From Diplocloster modestus (GTDB lineage: Bacteria; Bacillota; Clostridia; Lachnospirales; Lachnospiraceae), in contig NZ_JAHQCX010000003.1 of assembly GCF_019042245.1 (NCBI RefSeq), positions 248,001-312,000 of the forward strand: a stretch of DNA of 64,000 nucleotides, written 5' to 3'. Below are positions 52,045 through 59,684 of the stretch, one piece after another. Position 1 is the first letter of the stretch. Every line of letters starts with the position of its first letter. Position numbers and translations under genes: made by a program. The notes below the pieces were generated by a model. That model was not told the DNA's origin. It saw nothing but the letters and a program-made list of their open reading frames with translations, and did no database searches.

Positions 52045-53640
52045 ATGGCAACCAAGAAAAAAGTATTGCTGGAGCAGGAAACTCCTGTTCCTGAAAACAC
52101 CGCCCCCGCGGACGGTACCATTTCTTCCGCTGGCCCCCCGGCTGATGCGGCGGCGCCGCCTGACAGTGACGATTTGAGTGCGCTGCTGGCCTCTATGGAT
52201 CAGACCAATGACAGCGCCTCTACGGATCAACCTGATGGCGACGCCACTTTGGAAGGCTCTGACCCTCCCCTTGAGTTTATGGAAACGGAGGCGTCTGATG
52301 AAGCTGCCCCCGAGGGTGACGGCACGGCCTCTGGCGCCCCTTCCGATTCGGATGAGCCTGCCGGATCGGCGGCCGGTGAGGATGGCGACGGTGAGGAAGA
52401 GACTCCTTCCAATTTGTCTGCTGAAGGTGCAGATGGCATCCCGGCGGAGACGGTTTCCGAAACTGCTGGGGAGCCGGCTCCCCCCAAGCCCAAGCGGGCA
52501 CCCCGGCGGAAAAAGGCGGCGCCTGTGGAAGATCCCGTACATGGCGAGAATGAGGACTCTGCGGAGGCTCCGGCTGCTGAAGAGCAGGCTGTGGAATCTT
52601 TCGCCTCTGTTGAGAATACGGCGCCGCCTGATGAGGGAGAAACACCCATTTCAGAGGATACCACTCCCCAAGAGGAGGCGCCGGTAGATACTGCGTCTGC
52701 TCTGCGCCGGACCGCCGTAACACACCGCAGTGACGCCTCTATCCTGACCATCCGCAGTCGTGAAGAGGTGGAAACACAGGAAGACCGCGAGGATGTCATT
52801 TGGCACGAGATCCACAACGCCTACCGCACCCGCCGCATCCTCACAGGTCAGCTGGGCGGCATTGAGCAGCTGGACAACCGCAAAACTGTGGCCGTAGTGG
52901 ATTACAAGGGATTCCGCATCATTATCCCCATTAAGGAGATGATGATCAATCTGGGCCGCAGTCCTTCCGGCCAGGAGTATGCCGACCTGATGCTGCGTCA
53001 AAACAAGATTTTGGGGAATATGCTGGGGGCGGACATTGACTTTGTGGTGCGCGGCATCGACTCCAAGACCCGCAGCGTTGTCGCAAGCCGCCGTGAGGCT
53101 ATGATGCGGAAGCGTCAGACCTTTTATTTCGATTTGGACGCCGAGGGGAAGTACCGCATCTACGAGGGGCGTATTGTTCAGGCCCGGGTCATCGCTGTTG
53201 CGGAGAAGGTCATCCGCGTCGAGGTATTCGGCGTTGAAACCTCAATTCTGGCCCGTGATTTGGCTTGGGACTGGATCGGCGATGCTCACGAGCGTTTCTC
53301 CGTGGGCGATGAAGTGCTGGTCCGCATTCTCAATGTGCGGCGCAACAGCCTTGAAGACCTCGGAATCCGTGCCGACATCAAGAGCACATCTGAAAATACC
53401 GACCGGGACAATCTCCAGAAGTGCCGAATCCAGGGTAAATACGCCGGAAAAGTGACCGATGTACACAAGGGTGTGGTTTATGTCCGGCTTGCCAATGGCG
53501 TCAATGCGGTAGCTCATTCCTGCTATGATTACCGGATGCCCGGAAAGAAGGATGATGTATCCTTTGCCGTCACCCATTTGGATGTGGAGCGCGGCATCGC
53601 TCTTGGAATCATCACCCGGATCATCCGGCAGAATCTGTAA
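52045..53640 (+). CDS. Acidic ICE protein with two S1-like nucleic-acid-binding domains
   Basis: This 531-residue protein has a very acidic, Pro/Ala/Glu/Ser-rich and probably disordered first half (about 10-225), interrupted by a basic patch KPKRAPRRKKA near 150. A helical domain covers about 240-365. Two S1/OB-like domains follow, at about 372-433 (GRIVQARVIAVAEKVIRVEVFG) and 450-528 (GKVTDVHKGVVYVRLANGVNAVAH). S1 domains bind single-stranded RNA or DNA, so it may handle transferred DNA or mRNA. ATG 52045 follows AGGAGG. It is the last gene of the second transfer operon and ends at a clear terminator. Confidence 0.7.
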   Translation: MATKKKVLLEQETPVPENTAPADGTISSAGPPADAAAPPDSDDLSALLASMDQTNDSASTDQPDGDATLEGSDPPLEFMETEASDEAAPEGDGTASGAPSDSDEPAGSAAGEDGDGEEETPSNLSAEGADGIPAETVSETAGEPAPPKPKRAPRRKKAAPVEDPVHGENEDSAEAPAAEEQAVESFASVENTAPPDEGETPISEDTTPQEEAPVDTASALRRTAVTHRSDASILTIRSREEVETQEDREDVIWHEIHNAYRTRRILTGQLGGIEQLDNRKTVAVVDYKGFRIIIPIKEMMINLGRSPSGQEYADLMLRQNKILGNMLGADIDFVVRGIDSKTRSVVASRREAMMRKRQTFYFDLDAEGKYRIYEGRIVQARVIAVAEKVIRVEVFGVETSILARDLAWDWIGDAHERFSVGDEVLVRILNVRRNSLEDLGIRADIKSTSENTDRDNLQKCRIQGKYAGKVTDVHKGVVYVRLANGVNAVAHSCYDYRMPGKKDDVSFAVTHLDVERGIALGIITRIIRQNL

Positions 53641-53646
53641 ACCGAA

Positions 53647-53692
53647 AACCGCCTGGGAAGTATCAAATAACTGCTTCTCGGGCGGTTATTTT
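53647..53692 (+). terminator. Terminator of the virD4 operon
   Basis: AACCGCC (53647-53653) and GGCGGTT (53681-53687), extended by GGGAAG/CTTCTC, form a 14-bp imperfect stem followed by ATTTTATTATTT, 7 bp past the stop codon. Confidence 0.82.
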
Positions 53693-53761
53693 ATTATTTC
53701 AATCCTAACGCATATACAGCCTTCCAACCCTCTCTATTTTTAATTTTATTTTCCGTTTGCG

Positions 53762-53790
53762 TTGATTTTTCACAAAATGCGGGATATAAT
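53762..53790 (+). promoter_or_regulatory. Promoter of the RloAB-like defence pair
   Basis: TTGATT (53762-53767), 17 bp, perfect TATAAT (53785-53790). The start near 53797 gives a 24-base leader with AGGAGG. The surrounding 100 bp are AT-rich, unlike the rest of the element. Confidence 0.8.
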
Positions 53791-53820
53791 ATATAAAAAC
53801 GCTGAATTAGGAGGTTGTTT

Positions 53821-55017
53821 ATGCTGATTCAATTTAGTGTAGAGAACTATCTGTCTATCAAAGATAAAGTTGTCTTATCCCTGCTGTCCAGTAGGGACAA
53901 TGAGCATCCAGAGCATCTCATCGCAGATGGAAACAAAAACTATCTGAAATCCGCTGTTATCTATGGAGCCAATGCTTCTGGGAAGTCTAATGTCTTGAAC
54001 GCATTCTGGTTTATGGTAAACTATGTGCTGACTTCTCATAACCAGCAGCTCCATAAAACGATTGCGCGTTCACCATTTAAGTTCGATCCTGAAACACCTG
54101 CTCGCCCCAGTAGTTTTGAGGTCATCTTTACCACAGAAGGCGTTCGATATGCGTATGGCTTTTCTGTAACAGATAAGGCTGTCACGGAGGAATACCTATA
54201 CTACTATCCCAACGGCAGACAGGCGCTTATTTTCGAGAGAAAAAACACCAAGGATTTCCGTTTTACGGTCGATGTTGATGAGCAAAACACACTCAAGGAG
54301 CGCACCTCTGCAAACAAGCTCTACTTGTCAGTTGCATCAAACTGGAGTTACGCCAAAGTGATCCCTGTCCTGGAGTGGTTTGCCTCCTGTCAAATCATCA
54401 CGAAGAATTCCGTGGCGGATGCCTATGGAATCGAAGCGGAGCAGTTGAAAGATGATGACTACCGGCGTGTAATCGCATCTATGCTGCGTGTTGCAGATTT
54501 GGGAATACAGGCGCTCCAAATGCGCGATTCAGACCCTGCGCCTTCTCAACGCAGTGACATTTTTGCAAATATTGATGCCATTCATACGGTACATGACGCC
54601 AACGGAAATGCGTGTTCCTATGCCTTGAATATGGCAGAGGAATCTGACGGCACCAACAGTTATTTCAAGCTGATCGGTGTTGTGAAAAAGGCTTTAGACC
54701 TGGGGACGCTTCTTGTGGCTGATGAAATGGACGCACACCTCCATCCACTTCTGACCAAGCATCTGGTGTCCCTTTTCGACAGCACAGAATTTAATCCCAA
54801 GGGTGCTCAGTTGATCTTCACATCACACAGCACCAACCTTCTTGATTTGGATTTCTTGAGAAGAGATCAGATTTGGTTTACAGAAAAAGATGAGCAGACC
54901 GCAGCCACAGACTTGTTCTCCCTTTATGATTTTTCCATTCGCAAGGACACCAAAGTAGAAAAGGGATATTTGATCGGCCGTTTTGGTGCAATTCCTTTTA
55001 TCAAGGGAGGGCTGTAA
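53821..55017 (+). CDS. RloA/AbiLi-like AAA (ABC-type) ATPase
   Basis: This 398-residue SMC/ABC-like ATPase of the AAA15/AAA21 group has Walker A GANASGKSN (Lys55), a long insert (about 90-270), Walker B LLVADEMDAHLHP (Asp301, Glu302) and an H-loop TSHST near residue 339. This matches the ATPase of RloAB/AbiL-type phage-defence pairs, which gate a toxic partner. I chose ATG 53821 six bases after GGAGG; a TTG two codons earlier lacks spacing. The partner gene follows after 1 bp. The pair has its own promoter and sits between two transfer operons, so it is most likely accessory cargo. Confidence 0.85.
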   Translation: MLIQFSVENYLSIKDKVVLSLLSSRDNEHPEHLIADGNKNYLKSAVIYGANASGKSNVLNAFWFMVNYVLTSHNQQLHKTIARSPFKFDPETPARPSSFEVIFTTEGVRYAYGFSVTDKAVTEEYLYYYPNGRQALIFERKNTKDFRFTVDVDEQNTLKERTSANKLYLSVASNWSYAKVIPVLEWFASCQIITKNSVADAYGIEAEQLKDDDYRRVIASMLRVADLGIQALQMRDSDPAPSQRSDIFANIDAIHTVHDANGNACSYALNMAEESDGTNSYFKLIGVVKKALDLGTLLVADEMDAHLHPLLTKHLVSLFDSTEFNPKGAQLIFTSHSTNLLDLDFLRRDQIWFTEKDEQTAATDLFSLYDFSIRKDTKVEKGYLIGRFGAIPFIKGGL

Positions 55018-55018
55018 A

Positions 55019-55666
55019 ATGGCACGGGGACAGATTGAAAAGCGTGGACAGCGACGCAGGAAATTAAAACCCGTCATTCTGATTGTGACGGAGGGTTCGC
55101 AAACCGAGCCAAAGTATTTTGAACATTATCGCAGCCGCCAGACCAACATTGATATTCGCGTGGTCGGCAGCCACACCAAAGGGGGCGAAACCGATTACCT
55201 CGCTCTGATTCGGAAAGCTGTGGAATACCAAAGCAAAAATCAGCTTTCTGTATCCAATGGCGATGCTGTATGGGTCGTTGCAGACGGTGATGTGAACTAT
55301 AATACCCCTGATCCTATCGCGGCCAAAGACAAATTGCTCTCCAAAGCACAGAAAATGGCTGATGCAAAGGGCATTCATATTGCGCTCTCTAATCCTTGTT
55401 TTGAATTTTGGTATCTGCTTCACTTTCAGTACACCACTAAGTTTTTCAAGGATTATCCTGCAGTAAAGAATGCCTTGACCACTTACCTTCCGGATTATGA
55501 GAAAACCGGCGATGTGTATTCCCAGTTGTCTGCTCATACAACCAATGCTCTCCAGAATGCCAAGCGTGTAGAGCAATATCATCTTCAAAATGGCAGCAGC
55601 AAACCGTTTGGAATCGCCGTCAATCCATTCACCGATATTTATCAACTGGTGGAATCGCTGCTGTAA
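55019..55666 (+). CDS. RloB/AbiLii-like Toprim-type effector
   Basis: This 215-residue RloB-family protein has a basic start (RGQIEKRGQRRRKLKP). It then carries TEGSQTEPKYF (Glu near residue 23), VVADGDVNY (Asp pair near 83-85) and NPCFEFWYLLHF near 122-133. Such E...DxD spacing is Toprim-like, so nuclease action on DNA or RNA is plausible. In AbiL and RloAB systems this protein is the partner of the ATPase encoded just upstream. Its stop overlaps the first repeat of promoter B. ATG 55019 follows GGGAGGG. Confidence 0.82.
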   Translation: MARGQIEKRGQRRRKLKPVILIVTEGSQTEPKYFEHYRSRQTNIDIRVVGSHTKGGETDYLALIRKAVEYQSKNQLSVSNGDAVWVVADGDVNYNTPDPIAAKDKLLSKAQKMADAKGIHIALSNPCFEFWYLLHFQYTTKFFKDYPAVKNALTTYLPDYEKTGDVYSQLSAHTTNALQNAKRVEQYHLQNGSSKPFGIAVNPFTDIYQLVESLL

Positions 55667-55734
55667 TTGGCACAGGATTGTCTTTGCATTGGCACAGCCT
55701 TGCCCTTGAGCCGTAAATCCATATCTGTTATACT
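55666..55734 (+). promoter_or_regulatory. Promoter B of the Tad operon, with two upstream repeats
   Basis: Direct repeats ATTGGCACA at 55666 and 55688 are 22 bp apart. They are followed by TGCCC, -35 TTGAGC (55706-55711), a 17-bp spacer starting CGTAAATCC, and -10 TATACT (55729-55734). Distances match promoter A exactly, and TGCCCTTGAGCCGTAAATCC is identical in both. The start is predicted near 55741. Confidence 0.78.
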
Positions 55735-55758
55735 TGGTACAGTCAAAAATTTGTAATG

Positions 55759-55793
55759 CAGCCGCTCCGGCCGGGAGCGGCTGTTTTTATTTC
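55759..55793 (+). terminator. Leader terminator B of the Tad operon
   Basis: CAGCCGCTCC and GGAGCGGCTG form a perfect 10-bp stem with a 5-base loop, followed by TTTTTATTT. It lies about 20 bases after the predicted start of promoter B and before the first gene, in the same relative place as terminators A1/A2. Confidence 0.85.
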
Positions 55794-55802
55794 TGAGTAA
55801 AG

Positions 55803-56270
55803 GTGGTGGTTTTTATCCATAGCATACTGCAAAAGCTCCGCAGTGCATTAAAAAATGAGCGGGGCGAGGCCAACTACTTTTCCACGGTGGTGTTTATCTT
55901 CATTGCCGTTGTTTTGCTGGCCTTTATCATCGACTTGTTCGGCATTATCTCTACAAAACAGGAACTTGACCATGCAGCCGATCAGATGGTCAAGCAGATC
56001 CAGTTGTCCGGCGGCATCAACAGCGAGACGGATGCTCTCTTCGATTTCCTCTGTTCGGAGATCGAGGGGGCCGACAATATCACCTATTCGATTGACGCCA
56101 CATATAAATCTCCCACACCTTCCGGGATGTCCCGGGCCATCCAGTTGGGAACGCCCTTCTATATTACCATTGAGGGGGATGCCAAGCTGGGCGGCTTCTG
56201 GAATCTGGATCTGGTCAACATCACGGTGGTGGCCCGCGGCTCCGGCGTTAGCGAACATTACTGGAAGTGA
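55803..56270 (+). CDS. TadE-like pseudopilin
   Basis: This protein of about 155 residues has a short basic start, the sequence KNERGEANYF, then a hydrophobic helix (about 26-47) and an extracytoplasmic domain. The Gly-Glu before a hydrophobic stretch is the prepilin-peptidase cleavage pattern of TadE/TadF-like pseudopilins, and a matching peptidase gene is in this operon. The start is unclear: GTG 55803 is canonical but lies within the AAAGGTGG ribosome site. The codon at the best distance, 55815, is ATC. It is the first gene of the Tad operon. Confidence 0.7.
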   Translation: MVVFIHSILQKLRSALKNERGEANYFSTVVFIFIAVVLLAFIIDLFGIISTKQELDHAADQMVKQIQLSGGINSETDALFDFLCSEIEGADNITYSIDATYKSPTPSGMSRAIQLGTPFYITIEGDAKLGGFWNLDLVNITVVARGSGVSEHYWK

Positions 56271-56278
56271 GGTGGCCT

Positions 56279-56779
56279 ATGAAGCGTTTATTCTCACAGC
56301 TGCACCGGCCGCTCCGCAACGAGCGGGGGGAGATCACCTTCTTCGCCTGCTTCTTTGTGGTTGGAGTTGTCATGCTCATTTCTTTCCTGCTACTGTATGC
56401 TTCGGTGAGAATTACTTGCATCAACATCCGCAACGGGGCTAAAATGGAGCTGAACAATCTGAGCGCCACCATCTACGCAGATACTTACCGCTCCCAGAGG
56501 GAAACCAATTTTGAAGAGTATTTACGCACCCTCTACTCCAGCCGGGACTACACAGAAATGCTGGAGGCCACAGTTGCCGGCGGCCTTGCTGAAAAGGTCC
56601 CTCTCTCTACCGATGACTACACGGTTTCCGACATCAGCCTTGAATTCAATGTGGTGGGCGACCGTGTGGAGTACATCTTTTACTGTGATGTTGACTTCTA
56701 TGTGCGGATGTTTGGACACAGTTACCCCACCATTACCCAGCGGGTAGAACTGACCGGCTACCACAACACCAAATTTTAG
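56279..56779 (+). CDS. Second TadE/F-like pseudopilin
   Basis: This 166-residue protein is built like the preceding one: basic start, RNERGEITFF, one hydrophobic helix (about 18-42) and an extracytoplasmic domain ending in ITQRVELTGYHN. The shared NERGE motif suggests both are processed by the same prepilin peptidase and form part of the pilus. ATG 56279 follows GAGGTGG, 8 bp after the previous stop. Confidence 0.7.
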   Translation: MKRLFSQLHRPLRNERGEITFFACFFVVGVVMLISFLLLYASVRITCINIRNGAKMELNNLSATIYADTYRSQRETNFEEYLRTLYSSRDYTEMLEATVAGGLAEKVPLSTDDYTVSDISLEFNVVGDRVEYIFYCDVDFYVRMFGHSYPTITQRVELTGYHNTKF

Positions 56780-56851
56780 CCGTGCTGTTGAAAATTCAGC
56801 CAGAACTACAGTATAGGCTTTATATAACAGCAAAAAAGGAGTGTATCACAC

Positions 56852-57421
56852 ATGAAGAAGTTTTTCCAATCCAAAGGCTTTATCGTTACTTCGCTGGCCG
56901 TCCTCTGTGTTGCCATCCTGGGTGTCTGCTGGTTTGCCAGCCGGGATCGCACAGAAGATTTCAAGCCGGAAGAATCCCCGCCCAGCAGCACGACCAGCGA
57001 TTGGTCGGATGGCGGCACACAGACAGACGGTGAGAGCGGCGCCGGAGCCTATGCGCCCGGCCAGTCCTCCAGTCCTGAAGAGGAGTACCCCAAGGTGACC
57101 TCCGAAACTGAGGATGAAGTCGTGATCGACTTCACGGACACGGAGAAACCGGAAACAACGCCTCCGGCCGCGCCAGAAGGGAAAACCGAGCGGGAAGACC
57201 CCGGTGAAGATCATCCGGTCAATCCTGACCCGGAAGTGCCCAAGGTCACCAATCCACCTGCTGAAAAGGAGCCGGCCAATAACGAGCCGGCCCCCGGAGC
57301 CAGCAATGGCAACGGCGCTGTGTATGATCCAGTGTTTGGGTGGGTAGTTCCCGGCGATGTTCAACAGTCTGTCGGTGATAGCGATGGAGACATCAACAAG
57401 CAGGTTGGCAATATGGGCTGA
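56852..57421 (+). CDS. Membrane-anchored Pro/Glu/Thr-rich surface protein
   Basis: This 189-residue protein has a single N-terminal membrane helix (about 9-29) followed by a low-complexity acidic Pro/Glu/Thr/Ser stalk (about 32-150). A short C-terminal motif GAVYDPVFGWVVPG lies near 160-175. It is probably displayed outside the cell as part of the pilus or mating surface. I recognise no enzymatic domain. It lies 72 bp after the pseudopilin pair; an attenuator-like hairpin follows it. Confidence 0.55.
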   Translation: MKKFFQSKGFIVTSLAVLCVAILGVCWFASRDRTEDFKPEESPPSSTTSDWSDGGTQTDGESGAGAYAPGQSSSPEEEYPKVTSETEDEVVIDFTDTEKPETTPPAAPEGKTEREDPGEDHPVNPDPEVPKVTNPPAEKEPANNEPAPGASNGNGAVYDPVFGWVVPGDVQQSVGDSDGDINKQVGNMG

Positions 57422-57451
57422 CCAATCTACAACTGAATATACCCCTGATTG

Positions 57452-57478
57452 GCCGTCACAGAACTGTGGCGGCCTTTC
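57452..57478 (+). terminator. Hairpin inside the Tad operon
   Basis: GCCGTCACAG and CTGTGGCGGC form a 10-bp stem with one G-T pair and a tight loop, followed by TTTCTATATTT. It may lower expression of the downstream pilus genes relative to the first three. Confidence 0.65.
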
Positions 57479-57502
57479 TATATTTAAGAAGAACGGAGTG
57501 TG

Positions 57503-59200
57503 ATGTATTTGAAGCGACTTCTCGCCCTCCTGTGCAGCCTTGCCCTGGTATTTTGTTTGCTCCCTTCCACCGCGTTTGCAGAGGGCGGTAACGGAAATAT
57601 TGACGGCGGTGGCGGCAGCATGGGCCAAGGCACATCCTCTAATTTCTGGAATCCTGGAAATGATGGTGTGCGAATTACCGTTGTGGATGCCGATAGCGGT
57701 ACGGCAATATCTTCCCCCGTAGACTTCTCCAACCGGGTACAAAAAAACAGCGTCCTGCACTTTGGGAAAGTCAACAAGTTACAGTATCTGGGTGGCACCG
57801 CACTCTCCCTCCAGTCTGGCGTGGCATACTCCTGCATCAAACCAGCGCAGTCTATGCCCACCATCGTCAGCAGTAAGGGGCAGAGCAATATTGAGGCCAT
57901 CAAGCGGTATTTTTGTTCGGAATATGCCTGCCAGATGGTTGCCCAGGCGGCCAGTGTGGACTATGAGCGGATGATCGCTGGCGACTATAAGCTGCTGATC
58001 GAGCCCATTGCATACTTTACGCATAACGGCCAGTATTACTGTATGACCGCTACAGAGGCGGCGCTGTATGACCAAAAATCTGGCGGGGCGCTTCGGAAAA
58101 CCATGACTTCCCTCACCCACAAGAATCTGCCTCTGTCGATGTTTTTGGAATTTAGCGATCTCGGCCTGCCCGCATGGACAGGCAGCACCACAAGCAAGCA
58201 GAGCAACGCTGACATCATCAGCAGTCTGGGCGTCGGCATTGTCTGGTTTGATGAGCGCCCGCCCGAAGGGGAAATTGAAGCGCCCGATGTAGAATATCGG
58301 GTAGACACGGATGTGATCACATCCGTTACTCTGCGGACGGATACAGATTTAACACCGGACAATCCGGCCTCGGTGACCTTCCATATTCTCGGCACCACCT
58401 ACCGGGTCAACGATATAGTCATCCCGGCAGGCGACAGCCAGGTGGTCTGGGTCAAATGGCACACGCCCTCCACTCCACAGTCGGTAACCATCACGGTTTC
58501 CGTCAGCGGGGCCTATACCGCACAAGATACCTTTGTTGCGGAGATCGTGGACTTGAACGAACATATCCCTCCAGATCCGACAGCAACGGATACCAACCCC
58601 AACTACACCGTGCCCTCACTCCCCAATGAGCCGCAGAAGCTCACTGCCAACTGGGGTGTATGGAGCTGCTACTGGGTACCGGTTTGGGTTTGGTGTGACC
58701 ACGATGACTGGGGGCACTGGGTCGATGAAGGCTATTGGGAGTACGAGTACACCGGCTATTCTGCCTCCATCAGCGGTGTGATGTCCCTGATGCCGGATGA
58801 TATTGTGCCCACGGCCTCCGGGAAGTCAATGAAAAGCGGGTATGGCGTCAAGCAGGATGTGACAGCCACCCTTTCCACCGACGCGCCCACCAGCCACATC
58901 ACCCATCCACAGACGGCATTTTCCGTGTTTCCCGAGTTCCAGTACGAAACATACTTACGCCTTCTGCAGCGGGTGTCCAGCGGTCGGAGTGCCAAATTCA
59001 CCTTCCAGCCCAATGAGTTCTCTACCTATAACCGGACTGTGCATTTCAGTCCGCTATGGTTCCCGGATTCCACAGATTATACCGTCTTCACCCAGGTCTG
59101 GGACACCTGGACCCCTGATGGAATGTTAAGCATCAACCTGAACGACTATGTTTCAATCGATGGGAGCCTTTATGATGATTGGTACACCAACCGCGAGTAG
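57503..59200 (+). CDS. Large secreted protein of the Tad/ICE operon
   Basis: This 565-residue protein has a clear signal peptide (about 1-26, ending STAFA) and no C-terminal anchor. A Gly-rich start is followed by extracellular beta-rich domains, including an Ig-like segment near 270-350. An unusual Trp-rich stretch lies near 386-416 (WSCYWVPVWVWCDHDDWGHW) with two Cys and several His/Asp. I recognise no family; it may be a pilus-tip or surface adhesion protein. ATG 57503 has CGGAG close upstream; TTG 57509 is an alternative. It overlaps the prepilin peptidase gene by 29 bp. Confidence 0.6.
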   Translation: MYLKRLLALLCSLALVFCLLPSTAFAEGGNGNIDGGGGSMGQGTSSNFWNPGNDGVRITVVDADSGTAISSPVDFSNRVQKNSVLHFGKVNKLQYLGGTALSLQSGVAYSCIKPAQSMPTIVSSKGQSNIEAIKRYFCSEYACQMVAQAASVDYERMIAGDYKLLIEPIAYFTHNGQYYCMTATEAALYDQKSGGALRKTMTSLTHKNLPLSMFLEFSDLGLPAWTGSTTSKQSNADIISSLGVGIVWFDERPPEGEIEAPDVEYRVDTDVITSVTLRTDTDLTPDNPASVTFHILGTTYRVNDIVIPAGDSQVVWVKWHTPSTPQSVTITVSVSGAYTAQDTFVAEIVDLNEHIPPDPTATDTNPNYTVPSLPNEPQKLTANWGVWSCYWVPVWVWCDHDDWGHWVDEGYWEYEYTGYSASISGVMSLMPDDIVPTASGKSMKSGYGVKQDVTATLSTDAPTSHITHPQTAFSVFPEFQYETYLRLLQRVSSGRSAKFTFQPNEFSTYNRTVHFSPLWFPDSTDYTVFTQVWDTWTPDGMLSINLNDYVSIDGSLYDDWYTNRE

Positions 59201-59669
59201 CCTGTGGCCGGCATACCTGCTCACCGTTTTCTCTGTTGTGGCTGGTTTTGCTGTTTACGATATTCTATATAGGCGGGTGCCGGATCGGGCGCTCGCCCTT
59301 TTTATGCCCTTCGCCGCTCTGGCTCCGCTGCTCAAGGTCTGTTTCACTGGGGACTGCGGGCAGCTCTGGCCCACCGTTGCCGAGGCTTTGGCGGGGGCAT
59401 TGCTTGGCTTTTGCATCCCTCTGGCTGCTGCCATGGCAACGGGTGGAACTGGGCTTGGGGGAGGCGACATTAAATTCTGTGGGATACTCGGGCTGATTTA
59501 CGGTCCTTCCGGGATGGCTCTGGTTTTCTTTGTGGCCGCAGTCTTTGCCATGCCGATGGTCCTTCTGTTCCGAAGGCTTTCCCGGCTCCGCCAGCCCATC
59601 GCCATCCCGTTCTTACCTTTTCTTGCCTGCGGCTGCTCGATTGCAACGCTGGCTGAACTATTTTTATGA
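59172..59669 (+). CDS. A24-family prepilin peptidase (TadV/CpaA)
   Basis: This 165-residue membrane aspartyl peptidase has about five helices. The two active-site aspartates are in VYDILYRRVPD (near residue 26) and GLGGGDIKF (GxGD-type, near residue 99). It lacks the methylase domain, as usual for TadV/CpaA. It would cleave the NERGE-type pseudopilins encoded earlier in the operon. ATG 59172 follows GGGAG, within the end of the preceding gene. Confidence 0.85.
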   Translation: MMIGTPTASSLWPAYLLTVFSVVAGFAVYDILYRRVPDRALALFMPFAALAPLLKVCFTGDCGQLWPTVAEALAGALLGFCIPLAAAMATGGTGLGGGDIKFCGILGLIYGPSGMALVFFVAAVFAMPMVLLFRRLSRLRQPIAIPFLPFLACGCSIATLAELFL

Positions 59670-59684
59670 CAGGAGAATATGCTT

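Noticed and set aside
51400-52542. 380-codon minus-strand open frame rich in Arg/Gly
   Set aside because: It is antisense across virD4 and the S1-domain gene; low complexity mirrors the acidic repeat region.
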